In this document: piece after piece, positions 1-10,588 of the stretch
How positions within the stretch are numbered: the first letter of the stretch is position 1
How the letters are laid out: each line of letters opens with the position of its first letter
DNA from: JACDCP01 sp050740235
GTDB taxonomy: Bacteria; Pseudomonadota; Gammaproteobacteria; Steroidobacterales; JACDCP01
Assembly: GCA_050740235.1 (NCBI GenBank)
Contig: JBOIDB010000124.1
Coordinates: 1 to 38,523, forward strand
Direction of reading: 5' to 3'
DNA length: 38,523 bases
Program-made: the position numbers and the translations under genes
The notes under the pieces: generated by a model
What the model saw: the letters and a program-made list of their open reading frames with translations, nothing else
What the model was told of the DNA's origin: nothing
Databases searched by the model: none

Positions 1-53
1 ACCGGTTTGTTTTGACCAGGCGAGTATCGGGGAGCGACTCAAAATAAACCGGT
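1..53. repeat. Long inverted repeat upstream of the PPi-PFK gene
   Basis: Positions 1-15 (ACCGGTTTGTTTTGA) pair with 39-53 (TCAAAATAAACCGGT) at 14 of 15 positions, the exception being a G:U-type pair, around a 23-nt loop. No T-run follows on the + strand, so it does not look like a terminator for transcription entering from the left. The T-run that would matter for the - strand lies outside the window. It may be an end structure of an upstream gene, an operator, or part of a repeat cut by the window edge. Confidence 0.6.
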
Positions 54-75
54 CGATCCGGCGCCTCTCCTGCAC

Positions 76-84
76 TGGTATATT
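76..84 (+). promoter_or_regulatory. Candidate extended -10 promoter for pfp-hppA
   Basis: TGGTATATT at 76-84 fits the extended -10 form TGnTATAAT with one mismatch. No good -35 hexamer is visible 17 nt upstream, as is usual for extended -10 promoters. Transcription would start near 91, giving a leader of about 28 nt. A weak Shine-Dalgarno AGGGA lies at 110-114, 4 nt before the ATG. Assigned by eye only. Confidence 0.35.
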
Positions 85-118
85 TCCGTCTTTTCGCTAT
101 CGGATCGGCAGGGAAATC

Positions 119-1381
119 ATGGCCAGGAAGAACGCGCTCTATGCGCAGTCCGGCGGCGTGACCGCGGTGATCAATACATCCGCCTGCGCGGTCATCGAGA
201 CCGCGCGCAAACACAGGGACAGGATCGGGAAAGTCTATGCCGGGCGCAACGGCATCATCGGCGCGCTGACCGAGGATCTCATCGATACGAGCAAGGAGTC
301 CACGGCAGCCATCGCCGCACTCAGGCACACACCCGGCGGCGCCTTCGGCTCGGCGCGCTACAAGCTCAAGGGCCTCGACGACAATCGCGCGCAATACGAG
401 CGGCTCATCGAGGTCTTCAAGGCGCACGACATCGGATACTTCTTCTACAACGGCGGCGGCGACTCGATGGACACGGCGTACAAGGTCTCGCAGCTCGGCC
501 GCAAGCTCGGCTATCCGATCGCCTGCGTCGGCGTGCCGAAGACCGTGGACAACGATCTGGCCGTGACCGACAACTGCCCGGGCTTCGGGTCCGTGGCCAA
601 GTATGTCGCCGTGTCGACCCGCGAAGCCGCGCTCGACGTGGAGTCGATGGCCGAGACGTCCACCAAGGTGTTCGTGCTCGAGGTCATGGGGCGCCATGCC
701 GGCTGGATCGCCGCGGCGGGCGGCCTCGCCGGCGAGAAGAAGGGCGACGCCCCGCACGCGATCATCTTCCCGGAAGTGGCCTTCGATGAGGCGAAATTCC
801 TCGCCCGCGTAAAGGACTCCGTCGAAAGCTGCGGCTATTGCGTCGTGGTGGTCTCGGAAGGCGCCCGCGACAAGGACGGCAGGTTCCTTTCCGATGCGGG
901 CTCGCGCGACGCCTTCGGCCACGTTCAGCTCGGCGGCGTCGCGCCCGTCGTCGCCGACCTGACGAAGTCGAAGCTCGGCTACAAGCACCACTGGGCGGTC
1001 GCCGATTACCTGCAGCGCTCGGCGCGCCACATCGCATCGAAAGTGGACGTGGATCAGGCCTACGCCGTCGGCAAGGCCGCAGTGGAGTTCGCGCTCAAGG
1101 GCCACAACGCCATCATGCCGGTCATCGTTCGGCAGTCCGACCGGCCGTATCGATGGGGCATCGGCATGACGGAGCTGAAGCATGTTGCCAACCGGGAGAA
1201 GATGATGCCCAAGCGATATATCTCGCGCGACGGCTTCGGCATCACGGCGGAGTGCCGGCGCTATCTCGAGCCGCTGATCCGCGGCGAGGACTACCCGCCT
1301 TATCAGAAAGGCTTGCCGAGTTACGTCAAGCTCAGAAACGCGCCCGTGGCGAAGAAGCTGAACACCGGATTCATGCTATGA
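119..1381 (+). CDS. pfp: Pyrophosphate-dependent 6-phosphofructokinase
   Basis: Catalyses the reversible PPi-dependent phosphorylation of fructose 6-phosphate to fructose 1,6-bisphosphate in the cytoplasm. It can run glycolysis or gluconeogenesis and can make or use PPi. The 420-residue protein has the PFK fold. The phosphoryl-donor loop reads NGGGDS at 111-116 and the catalytic loop PKTVDND at 140-146. Asp115 and Lys141 sit where ATP-PFKs have two glycines; this Asp/Lys pair is the known signature of PPi use. MGRHAGW follows near 190. One oddity is the third residue of the donor loop, Gly114, which is usually Asp or Asn. The gene lies 34 nt before an H+-pyrophosphatase gene and is probably co-transcribed with it, as described for methanotrophs such as Methylococcus capsulatus. 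The ATG at 119 is the only start that keeps the conserved N-terminus. Confidence 0.95.
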   Translation: MARKNALYAQSGGVTAVINTSACAVIETARKHRDRIGKVYAGRNGIIGALTEDLIDTSKESTAAIAALRHTPGGAFGSARYKLKGLDDNRAQYERLIEVFKAHDIGYFFYNGGGDSMDTAYKVSQLGRKLGYPIACVGVPKTVDNDLAVTDNCPGFGSVAKYVAVSTREAALDVESMAETSTKVFVLEVMGRHAGWIAAAGGLAGEKKGDAPHAIIFPEVAFDEAKFLARVKDSVESCGYCVVVVSEGARDKDGRFLSDAGSRDAFGHVQLGGVAPVVADLTKSKLGYKHHWAVADYLQRSARHIASKVDVDQAYAVGKAAVEFALKGHNAIMPVIVRQSDRPYRWGIGMTELKHVANREKMMPKRYISRDGFGITAECRRYLEPLIRGEDYPPYQKGLPSYVKLRNAPVAKKLNTGFML

Positions 1382-1415
1382 TGCGGCGTTTTTTTGACGG
1401 CTGGGGAGGCCGATA

Positions 1416-3461
<2,046 letters not shown>

Positions 3462-3531
3462 CGCGGGCGCCCATCCTCATGAGCCTACGGACCGCATGGA
3501 CGTACCGAAGGGATGCGGATAAAGTGCGTCT

Positions 3532-3948
3532 ATGAAGCGCCTGCGGCAACACCAGCGCCTCTGGCTGCTGTTCATCGGGCTCCTGGCGGGCTCGCTGCAC
3601 GTACAGGCCGTATACGCCTGCACAGAAACGGGCGAGCGGCTGCAGACGGCGTGCTGCTGCGAAGACATCGCCGAAGCGCCCTGCGGTGAGGTTCAACCGT
3701 GCGAGCCCGCTCATTCGAGCGTGCGCGCCTGCTGCGAAATCTCTTCCAGCGCCAGCGTCGGCGATGGCAGCCCGGCCGCAGGCTCCTCGCAGCCGCTCAA
3801 ATCCGGCCCGATGCCGCTCGCCTTGCCTCCGCCAGAATGGCCTCTGCTTGCAGCCGGACGCGGGATTTCGATCCTCGCAACCGCGGCGCTCTCCGACAGT
3901 CCCCCTGCCGCCTCCATATATCTGACCACCCGCCGCCTCCGCATTTGA
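3532..3948 (+). CDS. Secreted Cys-rich protein of the copper/silver efflux locus
   Basis: A 138-residue protein with a signal peptide (KRLRQHQR, then a hydrophobic core to about residue 25, VQAVYA). The mature part has eight or more cysteines between residues 30 and 70, including TACCCED, a Cys-containing EAPCGEVQPCEPAH stretch and RACCEIS. A Pro/Ala-rich linker follows, and the tail ends in YLTTRRLRI. It stands directly before cusC on the same strand, where small exported Cys-rich proteins of unknown function often precede heavy-metal RND operons. I infer periplasmic metal binding or an export role. No catalytic motif is visible and it is not CusF-like. The ribosome-binding site is weak. Confidence 0.7.
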   Translation: MKRLRQHQRLWLLFIGLLAGSLHVQAVYACTETGERLQTACCCEDIAEAPCGEVQPCEPAHSSVRACCEISSSASVGDGSPAAGSSQPLKSGPMPLALPPPEWPLLAAGRGISILATAALSDSPPAASIYLTTRRLRI

Positions 3949-3963
3949 CAGCCTGACGCCTCC

Positions 3964-4011
3964 GTCGCCCGCCTCCGCGTAAGCGCGCCGGGCGACTCTG
4001 ATCCATTTTTT
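3964..4011 (+). terminator. Possible attenuator or terminator before cusC
   Basis: GTCGCCCG (3964-3971) pairs perfectly with CGGGCGAC (3989-3996). A run of six T (4006-4011) follows 9 nt after the stem. The gap between stem and T-run is too long for a classical intrinsic terminator, so it may be only a partial attenuator within the efflux operon. Confidence 0.3.
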
Positions 4012-4020
4012 CGTCCATGG

Positions 4021-5391
4021 ATGCAGAGGTGTGCTGTGTTCTCCACCTGTTGGTTTTTTCCGGTCGTGCTGGTCGTCGGGATGACGGCCGCCGGCCCCAC
4101 GGCCGCGCCGGCCGAAGCTCGCGACCCACTCGCCGGGCTCGAACGCGTTTCCGCGGAAACGTTGACCGAAGCGGTGCTGGCGCGCAACGCCGGCCTCGAT
4201 GCTCTGCGGGCCGCCCTGGTAGCCGCGCGGGCTCGCGTCGTGCCGGCCGGCTCGCTCGAGGATCCGATGCTGACGTACGGCTTTGCACCGCAGACCGTGG
4301 ACGGCTTTCGCACGCCCGGCGGCGATTTCCGCGGCCCGAATCAGCGCATCGAGGTCAGCCAGGCATTTCCCTGGCCGGGCAAGCTCGACCTACGCGAAAA
4401 GGCCGCGCGGTTCGAAGCCGATGCCGCCGGGGAAGACATCGAAGCGCTGCGCCTCGAGCTCACCGCCGCCGCCAAGGCCGCGTTTGCGGAATGGCATTAT
4501 GTCGATCGCGCGCTGGGCATCAATGCCGCAACCGGCGAGCTGGTCGATGAGCTGCGCAGCTCGGCCGAGAGCCGCTATGCCGCAGGCATCGCCTCGCAGC
4601 AGGACGTCCTGCAGGCGGAGGTCGAGCTCGAGCGGCTGAAAGCGGAGCGTTTCCGGCTCGAGCGCATGCGGCGTGAAATTACCGCACGCCTGAACGCGCT
4701 GCTGAACCGCCCGCCGCAGAATCCGCTGCCGGCGCCGGCGGGGCTGCCGGACGCGCGGCCCGTGCCGTCATTCGAAATCCTGCGCGCAGCGGCGCTCGCG
4801 GAGCACCCGGAGCTGCAATTTCTCAACGACCGCATCGCGGCCACCGAGACGCGCGCGGAGCTTGCGGAAAAGGAATTCCTTCCGGACTTCAGGGTGTTCA
4901 CCGGCTACAACAGCCTGTGGGACGAGAATATCAAGCGCTGGATCGTCGGCGCGAGCATTAACGTGCCGATCGGACGCGACAAGCGCCATGCCGCGCTCGA
5001 CGAGGCGCGCGCCAATACGCGCCGGCTCGAAGCCGAGCTGGCGGATCGCCGCGCGACGCTCCTCGGTGCGCTCGAGGAGAGCCGTGCGGCCGTGGCTGAA
5101 TCGGTCGCAACGGTGGCGCTCTATCGCGAGGAGCTGATCCCGCTGTCCATGGAAAACCTGAGCGCCGCGGGCGCCGCGTACGGCGCGGGCGGCGGTCGCT
5201 TTCTCGATGTCATCGTTGCCGAGCAACGCGCACTCGAGGCGCAGCTCGGGCTCGAAAGAGCGAAGTCCGATTATTTGAACCATCGAGCCGAGTTGGAGCG
5301 CTGGACCGGCGGAGCGCTCGATTCCCTTCCCCTCCCCTCTGGGCAGATGACCGAGGCGACCCTGCCGAGCCCCCGGAGTGACGAATCATGA
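4021..5391 (+). CDS. cusC: Outer-membrane channel of the Cu/Ag RND efflux system (CusC-like, TolC family)
   Basis: TolC-family outer-membrane factor forming the exit duct for the CusBA pump encoded next. The 456 residues contain an N-terminal signal segment (hydrophobic to about residue 30) and two tandem OEP repeats (about 45-240 and 255-440). Each repeat has long Ala/Glu/Arg-rich helices that build the periplasmic alpha-barrel. Typical markers are EDPMLTYGFAPQTVDG, FPWPGKLDLREK and the GGGRFLDVIVAEQRAL hairpin near 400. The start is uncertain. ATG 4021 has no clear ribosome-binding site but gives the signal peptide an Arg. GTG 4036 has AGAGG 6 nt upstream. The 3' end overlaps the next start (ATGA at 5388-5391), so the two are translationally coupled. 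Confidence 0.88.
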   Translation: MQRCAVFSTCWFFPVVLVVGMTAAGPTAAPAEARDPLAGLERVSAETLTEAVLARNAGLDALRAALVAARARVVPAGSLEDPMLTYGFAPQTVDGFRTPGGDFRGPNQRIEVSQAFPWPGKLDLREKAARFEADAAGEDIEALRLELTAAAKAAFAEWHYVDRALGINAATGELVDELRSSAESRYAAGIASQQDVLQAEVELERLKAERFRLERMRREITARLNALLNRPPQNPLPAPAGLPDARPVPSFEILRAAALAEHPELQFLNDRIAATETRAELAEKEFLPDFRVFTGYNSLWDENIKRWIVGASINVPIGRDKRHAALDEARANTRRLEAELADRRATLLGALEESRAAVAESVATVALYREELIPLSMENLSAAGAAYGAGGGRFLDVIVAEQRALEAQLGLERAKSDYLNHRAELERWTGGALDSLPLPSGQMTEATLPSPRSDES

Positions 5392-6887
5392 GCAAAGCAC
5401 GCATTCTCTTGTCCGCGATTGCGATCGGTATTCTCATAGCCGCCGGTCTCGCCTGGCTTTCGTTGTCGGATTCGCCCGAACCGACGCAGCACACTGCCGC
5501 GGCCGATATCCCGATGTACCGCGCCGGGCCGTTTCGCGTGGGCGTTGCGGTCGAGCCGGCGACGCCGCAGGTCGGCAGCAATCGGCTGAGGATCGTCTTG
5601 CAGGACAGCACGGGCGAGCCCATTTCGGATGCGAGTATCCGCGCAGTGGCCGAAATGGCCGCGATGGGCGCGATGCCGGCCATGCGCGCGCCGGCCGAGC
5701 TCGAGGAGCTCGCGCCGGGCCGCTATGCGGGCGACTTCGAGCTGCCGATGAGCGGCGCCTGGCCGCTCACGCTCGCGATCGAGAAAGCCGGTCTTGGCCA
5801 GGCGCGGCTGGGCTTCGATATGGCGACCGGCCGCGCCGGCCTCGAGATCCGTTCCGGCGGCGCACCGCTCGACGGCGCGCCCGACGCCGGCGATGCGCAG
5901 CCGGCGGAAACCGACGGCGGGATCACGATCGACAGCCGCCGCCGGCAGCTCATCGGCGTGGAAACAGGTCGGGCGACAAAGCGCGACCTCGTCAAGACCA
6001 TCCGCGCCGTGGGGCGGGTGACCTATGACGAGCGGCACATCAGCAAGATCACGCTCAAGTTCGGCGCCTGGATCGGCGAGCTCGAGGCCGACTACGTCGG
6101 CGCGCCCATCGAGCGCGGACAGATCCTGTTCACGGTCTACAGCCCGGAGCTGCTCGCCGCGCAACAGGAATACCTGCAGACGCGCGAGCGTCTCGAGCGG
6201 CGCGGGCCCGGCGACAGCCTGCTCGAAGCCGCCCGCCGGCGCCTCATGCTCTGGGACATCTCCGCGGCACAGGTCGACGCGCTCGAGCGTCGCGGCGAGC
6301 CGTTCGAATACCTGCCGATCTTCTCGCCGGTGAGCGGCACGCTCGTCGAAAAGAACATTGAAGAGGGCGGCGCCGTGCAAAGCGGCGAGACCCTGCTGCG
6401 CATCGCCGACCTGTCGCAGGTGTGGGTGGATGCAGAGGTTTACCAGGCCGATCTCGAGCTGGTGCAGGCAGGCATGGCCGCGACGGTGCGCCTGCCGTAC
6501 CTGCCGGGCAAGTCGTACGAGGCGAAGGTTGATTTCGTCTATCCGTATCTCGAAGGCGACAGCCGCACAGGAAGGGTCCGCCTCACGCTGGACAATCCGG
6601 ACGGTTTGCTCAAGCCGGACATGTATGCCGAGGTGGTGCTCGAGGCCGATCTCGGCCACCGGCTCGCGATCCCGGAGGAAGCCGTGCTCGTCGCCGGCGA
6701 CAGCCGCGTCGTGTTCGTCGATCACGGCGACGGCCGGCTCGAGCCGAGGCGTGTCGAGACGGGCCGCAAAGCGCAAGGGTACGTCGAAATCGTCGAGGGC
6801 CTCGAGCCCGGCGCCACCGTCGTCACCTCGGGGAATTTCCTGATCGCGGCGGAAACGAAGCTCGAGGCGGGGCTCGACCAGTGGTAG
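5388..6887 (+). CDS. cusB: Periplasmic adaptor of the Cu/Ag RND efflux system (CusB-like)
   Basis: Membrane-fusion protein linking the CusA pump to the CusC channel. The 499 residues begin with a single membrane-spanning/signal anchor (about 5-22). Next comes a FixH/YtkA-like beta domain (about 40-150) that contains the Met-rich stretch MAAMGAMPAM, a plausible metal-handling site. The standard adaptor body follows: a barrel-sandwich hybrid with split lipoyl halves (TLKFGAWIGELEADYVGAPIE and FSPVSGTLVEKNIEEGGAV), the coiled-coil hairpin YSPELLAAQQEYLQTRERL, beta-barrel and membrane-proximal domain. It overlaps cusC by 4 nt and cusA by 7 nt. The extra N-terminal FixH/YtkA-like domain is absent from E. 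coli CusB but common in environmental homologues. Confidence 0.9.
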   Translation: MSKARILLSAIAIGILIAAGLAWLSLSDSPEPTQHTAAADIPMYRAGPFRVGVAVEPATPQVGSNRLRIVLQDSTGEPISDASIRAVAEMAAMGAMPAMRAPAELEELAPGRYAGDFELPMSGAWPLTLAIEKAGLGQARLGFDMATGRAGLEIRSGGAPLDGAPDAGDAQPAETDGGITIDSRRRQLIGVETGRATKRDLVKTIRAVGRVTYDERHISKITLKFGAWIGELEADYVGAPIERGQILFTVYSPELLAAQQEYLQTRERLERRGPGDSLLEAARRRLMLWDISAAQVDALERRGEPFEYLPIFSPVSGTLVEKNIEEGGAVQSGETLLRIADLSQVWVDAEVYQADLELVQAGMAATVRLPYLPGKSYEAKVDFVYPYLEGDSRTGRVRLTLDNPDGLLKPDMYAEVVLEADLGHRLAIPEEAVLVAGDSRVVFVDHGDGRLEPRRVETGRKAQGYVEIVEGLEPGATVVTSGNFLIAAETKLEAGLDQW

Positions 6888-9800
6888 ACGCGCGCCCCGA
6901 TCCATCCGGTGCGCCACGCCGCGGCGCGCTCGAGAACCTGATCGCTTTTTCGGCTCGCAATGGATTGCTGGTGATCCTGATCGTCGCCGCCGGCGCCTTC
7001 TGGGGCTATCGGTCCCTGATCGATGCACCCTTGGACGCGATCCCCGATCTGTCCGATGTGCAGGTGATCGTGTTCACCGAATGGCCGGGGCGCAGTCCCG
7101 ATATCGTCGAAGACCAGATCACTTATCCGCTGACGACGACGTTGCTGGCCGCGCCCGGCGTGAAATACGTGCGCGGCCAGAGTTTCATGGGCCTGTCGTT
7201 CGTGTATGTCATCTTCGAGGACGGCACCGACATCTACTGGGCGCGCTCCCGCGTACTCGAATACCTGAACGAAGCAAGTGCCGAGCTGCCGGAGGGCGTG
7301 CGGCCGACGCTCGGCCCCGACGCGACGGGAGTGGGCTGGGTCTATCAATACGCGCTCGTCGACAAGACTGGGCAGAACAGTCTCGCTGATCTGCGCAGCC
7401 TGCAGGACTTCAATCTGCGCTATGCACTGGAGTCGGTGGAGGGCGTCGCCGAGGTCGCTTCGGTCGGTGGCTTCGTCGAGGAATATCAGATCAGCGTCGA
7501 TCCGAACAGGCTCGCGAGTTACGACATTTCGTTGCAGGAAGTCGCTCAGGCGGTGCGCGAGTCGAATAACGACGTCGGCGGGCGCGTGCTCGAGATCGCC
7601 GGCCATGAGCACTTCATCCGCGGCCGCGGCTACATCGATTCGGTCGAGGACTTGGAGCAGGTCGTGCTCGGCTTGGGAAACGGCGGCGTGCCGATTCGCG
7701 TCGCGGATGTGGCTACGTTAAGCCTCGGGCCGGCCATGCAGCGCGGCCAGGCGGATTTGAACGGCGAAGGTTTCGTGGTTGGCGGCATTGTGATCATGCG
7801 CTACGGCGGGAATGCGCTCGAGGTCATCGAGCGCATCGAGCAGCGGCTCGAGGAAATCGAATCGAGCCTGCCGGAAGGCGTGGAGATCGTGCCGGTCTAT
7901 GACCGCTCGGATCTCATCGAGCGGGCCATCGACACCTTGAAGCGCACGCTCACCGAGGAGATGATCGTCGTCTCGCTGGTGATCGTCATCTTCCTGCTGC
8001 ACCTGCGCTCGGCGCTGATCGCCATCATCACCTTGCCGATCGCCATCCTGATGGCGTTCATTCCGATGTACTACCAGGGACTGACCGCAAACATCATGTC
8101 GCTGGGCGGCATCGCGGTCGCGATCGGCGCGATGGTGGATGCGGCCATCGCCATCGTCGAGAACGTCCACCGGCGCTTAGGTCTCTGGCAGGAAGGCGGG
8201 GGGGGCGGGTCGCGCACGCGCGTCGTCGTCGAAGCCATGCAGCAGGTCGGCCCGAGCATCTTCTTCGCGCTGCTCATCATCACGGTTTCGTTCCTGCCGG
8301 TGTTCGCGCTCGAGGGCACGGAGGGCCGGCTTTTCAAGCCGTTGGCCTTCACCAAGACCTATTCCATGTTTTTCGCCGCATTGCTGTCGGTGACCCTGAT
8401 CCCGGCGCTCGCCGTGCTGGTGATCCGTGGCCGTATCCGGGGCGACCGCAACGTGCTCAATCGCGTATTGGTTGCTGCTTATCGGCCGGTAGTGCGAATT
8501 GCAGTCCGCTTCCGATGGATCGTTGCGGCTGTCGCCGTACTGGCAATGGGCTCGGTCGTGCTTCCCTGGCGTTTGCTAGGCAACGAGTTCATGCCACCGC
8601 TGAACGAGGGTAGCATCCTGTACATGCCGACAGCGCTGCCGGGCATTTCGATCACCGAAGCGACGCAGGTGCTGCAGACGATGGACCGCGAGCTCATGAA
8701 GTTCCCCGAGGTGAAACGCGTGTTCGGCAAGGTCGGGCGTAGCACGAGCCCGACCGATCCCGCGCCGCTGTCGATGCTCGAAATCAACGTCATGCTCGAG
8801 CCCGAAAGCGAATGGCGTGAGGGCATGACGTGGGACAAGCTGATCGCCGAAATGGACGACAGGATGAGTTTTCCGGGCATGCCCAACATCTGGTGGATGC
8901 CGATTCAGACTCGCACGGAGATGCTCGCTACCGGCATTCGGTCGAACCTCGGCATCAAAGTGTTCGGACCCGAGCTCGAAACCATTGAAGAGACCGCCAT
9001 CGACATCGAGCGCGCGCTGCGGAGCGATCCTCGCACCGCGCTTTATACGCGCAGCGCCTTCGCCGAGCGTACGACCGGCGGTTACTTCCTCGATTTCGAC
9101 ATCGATCGGCAAGCCGCGGCGCGCTTCGGCCTGAACGTCGGCGACGTGCAGGACGTCATCGAGACGGCGATGGGCGGCATGAAAGTCGGCGAGACCGTGG
9201 AAGGTCGAGAGCGCTACGACATTCTGCTGCGCTACGCGCGCGATTATCGCGACAGCGTCGAAGCTCTGCAGCGCGTGCTCGTGACCACCGCGGAGGGGGC
9301 GCAGATTCCGATCACGCAGGTGGCCGACATCGAGTTCCGCACCGGCCCGCCGATGCTGCGCAACGAGGACGGGCAGCTCGTCGGCTTCGTATTCGTCGAC
9401 GTCAACGAGCGGATCGGCATTGCCGACTACGTGGATGCCGCCAAAGCCGTCGTGCGCGAAAAAGTAGATATTCCCGATGGCTATCGTCTCGAGTGGGCGG
9501 GACAATTCCAATACTACGAACGTGCGAAAGCGCGGCTCCAGTTCCTGGTGCCGCTGACGGTATTCCTGATCTTTTTCATGCTGTACTTTCACCGGCGATC
9601 GCTCGTCGAAGCGCTCGTCGTCATGCTGGCGCTGCCGTTCTCTTTAATAGGCAGCGTGTGGTTCATCTGGCTGCTGGGCTATAAGCTCAGCGTGGCGGTG
9701 GCGGTCGGCATGATCGCGGTCGCCGGGCTTGCGGTCGAGCTGGGTCTCCTGATGATGCTTTACCTCGACATCGCCTGGCGCGACTATCGCGCTGAAGGAC

Positions 9801-10054
9801 GGCTCAATGACCGCGCCGATCTGATCGACGCCATCGTGGACGGCGCAGCGCTGCGCCTCAGACCGAAGCTCATGACCGGGCTCGCGCTGTTCATGGGTCT
9901 CGTGCCGATCATGTTGAGCGACGGCACCGGCGCCGATGTCATGAAGCGCATTGCCGCGCCCATGCTTGGCGGCGTCACTTCCGCGCTGCTCATGGTGCTG
10001 GTCGTCTTTCCGGCGACCTTCTACTCCTGGCGTGGGCGCCGTCTGCCGCGGTAG
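6881..10054 (+). CDS. cusA: Cu(I)/Ag(I) RND efflux pump (CusA-like)
   Basis: Inner-membrane proton-driven pump of the heavy-metal efflux RND family, 1057 residues with 12 predicted membrane segments. The family-defining methionine triad of E. coli CusA (Met573, Met623, Met672) is matched by Met582 (LYMPTALPG), Met632 (PLSMLEI) and Met681 (TEMLATGI), all at a uniform offset of nine residues. The proton-relay Asp in MVDAAIAIVEN is Asp420, and GVGWVYQYALVD is typical of the Cu/Ag branch. Translation starts at GTG 6881, overlapping the cusB stop. A run of eight G (8198-8205) encodes a Gly-rich loop where E. coli CusA has a longer hydrophilic loop. Substrate is inferred from these residues. Confidence 0.95.
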   Translation: MVDARPDPSGAPRRGALENLIAFSARNGLLVILIVAAGAFWGYRSLIDAPLDAIPDLSDVQVIVFTEWPGRSPDIVEDQITYPLTTTLLAAPGVKYVRGQSFMGLSFVYVIFEDGTDIYWARSRVLEYLNEASAELPEGVRPTLGPDATGVGWVYQYALVDKTGQNSLADLRSLQDFNLRYALESVEGVAEVASVGGFVEEYQISVDPNRLASYDISLQEVAQAVRESNNDVGGRVLEIAGHEHFIRGRGYIDSVEDLEQVVLGLGNGGVPIRVADVATLSLGPAMQRGQADLNGEGFVVGGIVIMRYGGNALEVIERIEQRLEEIESSLPEGVEIVPVYDRSDLIERAIDTLKRTLTEEMIVVSLVIVIFLLHLRSALIAIITLPIAILMAFIPMYYQGLTANIMSLGGIAVAIGAMVDAAIAIVENVHRRLGLWQEGGGGGSRTRVVVEAMQQVGPSIFFALLIITVSFLPVFALEGTEGRLFKPLAFTKTYSMFFAALLSVTLIPALAVLVIRGRIRGDRNVLNRVLVAAYRPVVRIAVRFRWIVAAVAVLAMGSVVLPWRLLGNEFMPPLNEGSILYMPTALPGISITEATQVLQTMDRELMKFPEVKRVFGKVGRSTSPTDPAPLSMLEINVMLEPESEWREGMTWDKLIAEMDDRMSFPGMPNIWWMPIQTRTEMLATGIRSNLGIKVFGPELETIEETAIDIERALRSDPRTALYTRSAFAERTTGGYFLDFDIDRQAAARFGLNVGDVQDVIETAMGGMKVGETVEGRERYDILLRYARDYRDSVEALQRVLVTTAEGAQIPITQVADIEFRTGPPMLRNEDGQLVGFVFVDVNERIGIADYVDAAKAVVREKVDIPDGYRLEWAGQFQYYERAKARLQFLVPLTVFLIFFMLYFHRRSLVEALVVMLALPFSLIGSVWFIWLLGYKLSVAVAVGMIAVAGLAVELGLLMMLYLDIAWRDYRAEGRLNDRADLIDAIVDGAALRLRPKLMTGLALFMGLVPIMLSDGTGADVMKRIAAPMLGGVTSALLMVLVVFPATFYSWRGRRLPR

Positions 10055-10082
10055 CCGTCGAGAGGCGTTACCTTCGCGCTGC

Positions 10083-10215
10083 TCAGCTCAGCGGGTCGAC
10101 GTGTGTGACGCCCGGAAAACGCTGAAAGTCGTAGTCCGCGGAATAGACTTCGCCGCTATGCTCGACAGCGAGAGCGGCCAGACCGCCGCGGCGCTCGAGC
10201 TTCAGGAGACCGAAG
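10083..10215 (-). pseudogene. Remnant of a VapC-type PIN-domain toxin (C-terminal tail)
   Basis: On the - strand the last 35 or so codons read GGLAALAVEHSGEVYSADYD, continuing FQRFPGVTHVDPLS, and then stop at TGA 10083. This matches the end of VapC-like PIN RNases: a LAALA.EHG helix, an acidic residue in the xxxDxDF strand, then RFPG..xxDPL. The N-terminal part with the first PIN acidic residues is missing, and upstream the frame runs into antisense hppA sequence at about 10216. No antitoxin gene is nearby. It is a fragment that cannot make a working nuclease. Confidence 0.6.
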
Positions 10216-10218
10216 GAT

Positions 10219-10371
10219 GGCGGCAAGGGCTCGGAGGCGCACATGGCGGCCGTGACCGTCGACACCGTAGGTGACCCCTACAAAGACACGGCGGGTCCGG
10301 CGATCAACCCGTTCATCAAGAATCATCAATATCGTCGGGCTGCTCATGGTGCCGCTGTTGTAGGGCGGGCG
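10219..10371 (+). pseudogene. Decayed 3' fragment of a second H+-pyrophosphatase gene
   Basis: 10219-10363 aligns with 3318-3461 of hppA, about 130 of 144 bases identical by hand count, with a one-base insertion (the extra A in AAGAATCATC near 10321) that breaks the frame eight or so codons before the TAG. Similarity continues for about 8 nt past the stop. Six of the first ten differences are synonymous (for example acg/acc, gtg/gta, gat/gac), so the fragment probably descends from a once-functional, diverged copy and is not a recent duplicate. Everything 5' of the GGKGS codons is missing. Together with hppA it forms direct repeats around the efflux genes. Confidence 0.9.
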
Positions 10372-10538
10372 ATCGAGAAACACACCGCTCCCGTTTCAAC
10401 TGGAGTGTAAGCGGCAGGCTGCCTGGCGTTTGGTCTCGGTATTCCCGAGTTATTCCTGGTACTGCTTCGCTCGTTTTTCCTTCGTCGCTGCGTTCTATCT
10501 CTTGTTGAATCCGAAAGGTATCGGATGTACCTGGCTCG

Positions 10539-10588
10539 AAAAAAAGAGCCTGGTCTCTCACAAGGGGGGGGGATGAGGGACCAGGCTC
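10539..10588 (-). terminator. Rho-independent terminator of the SLH subtilase gene
   Basis: On the - strand, 40 nt after the stop codon, GAGCCTGGTCCCTC (10588-10575) pairs with GAGAGACCAGGCTC (10559-10546) at 13 of 14 positions plus one G:U pair. Seven T (10545-10539) follow at once. The loop contains a run of nine C (nine G on the + strand, 10564-10572). This is a textbook intrinsic terminator. Confidence 0.9.
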
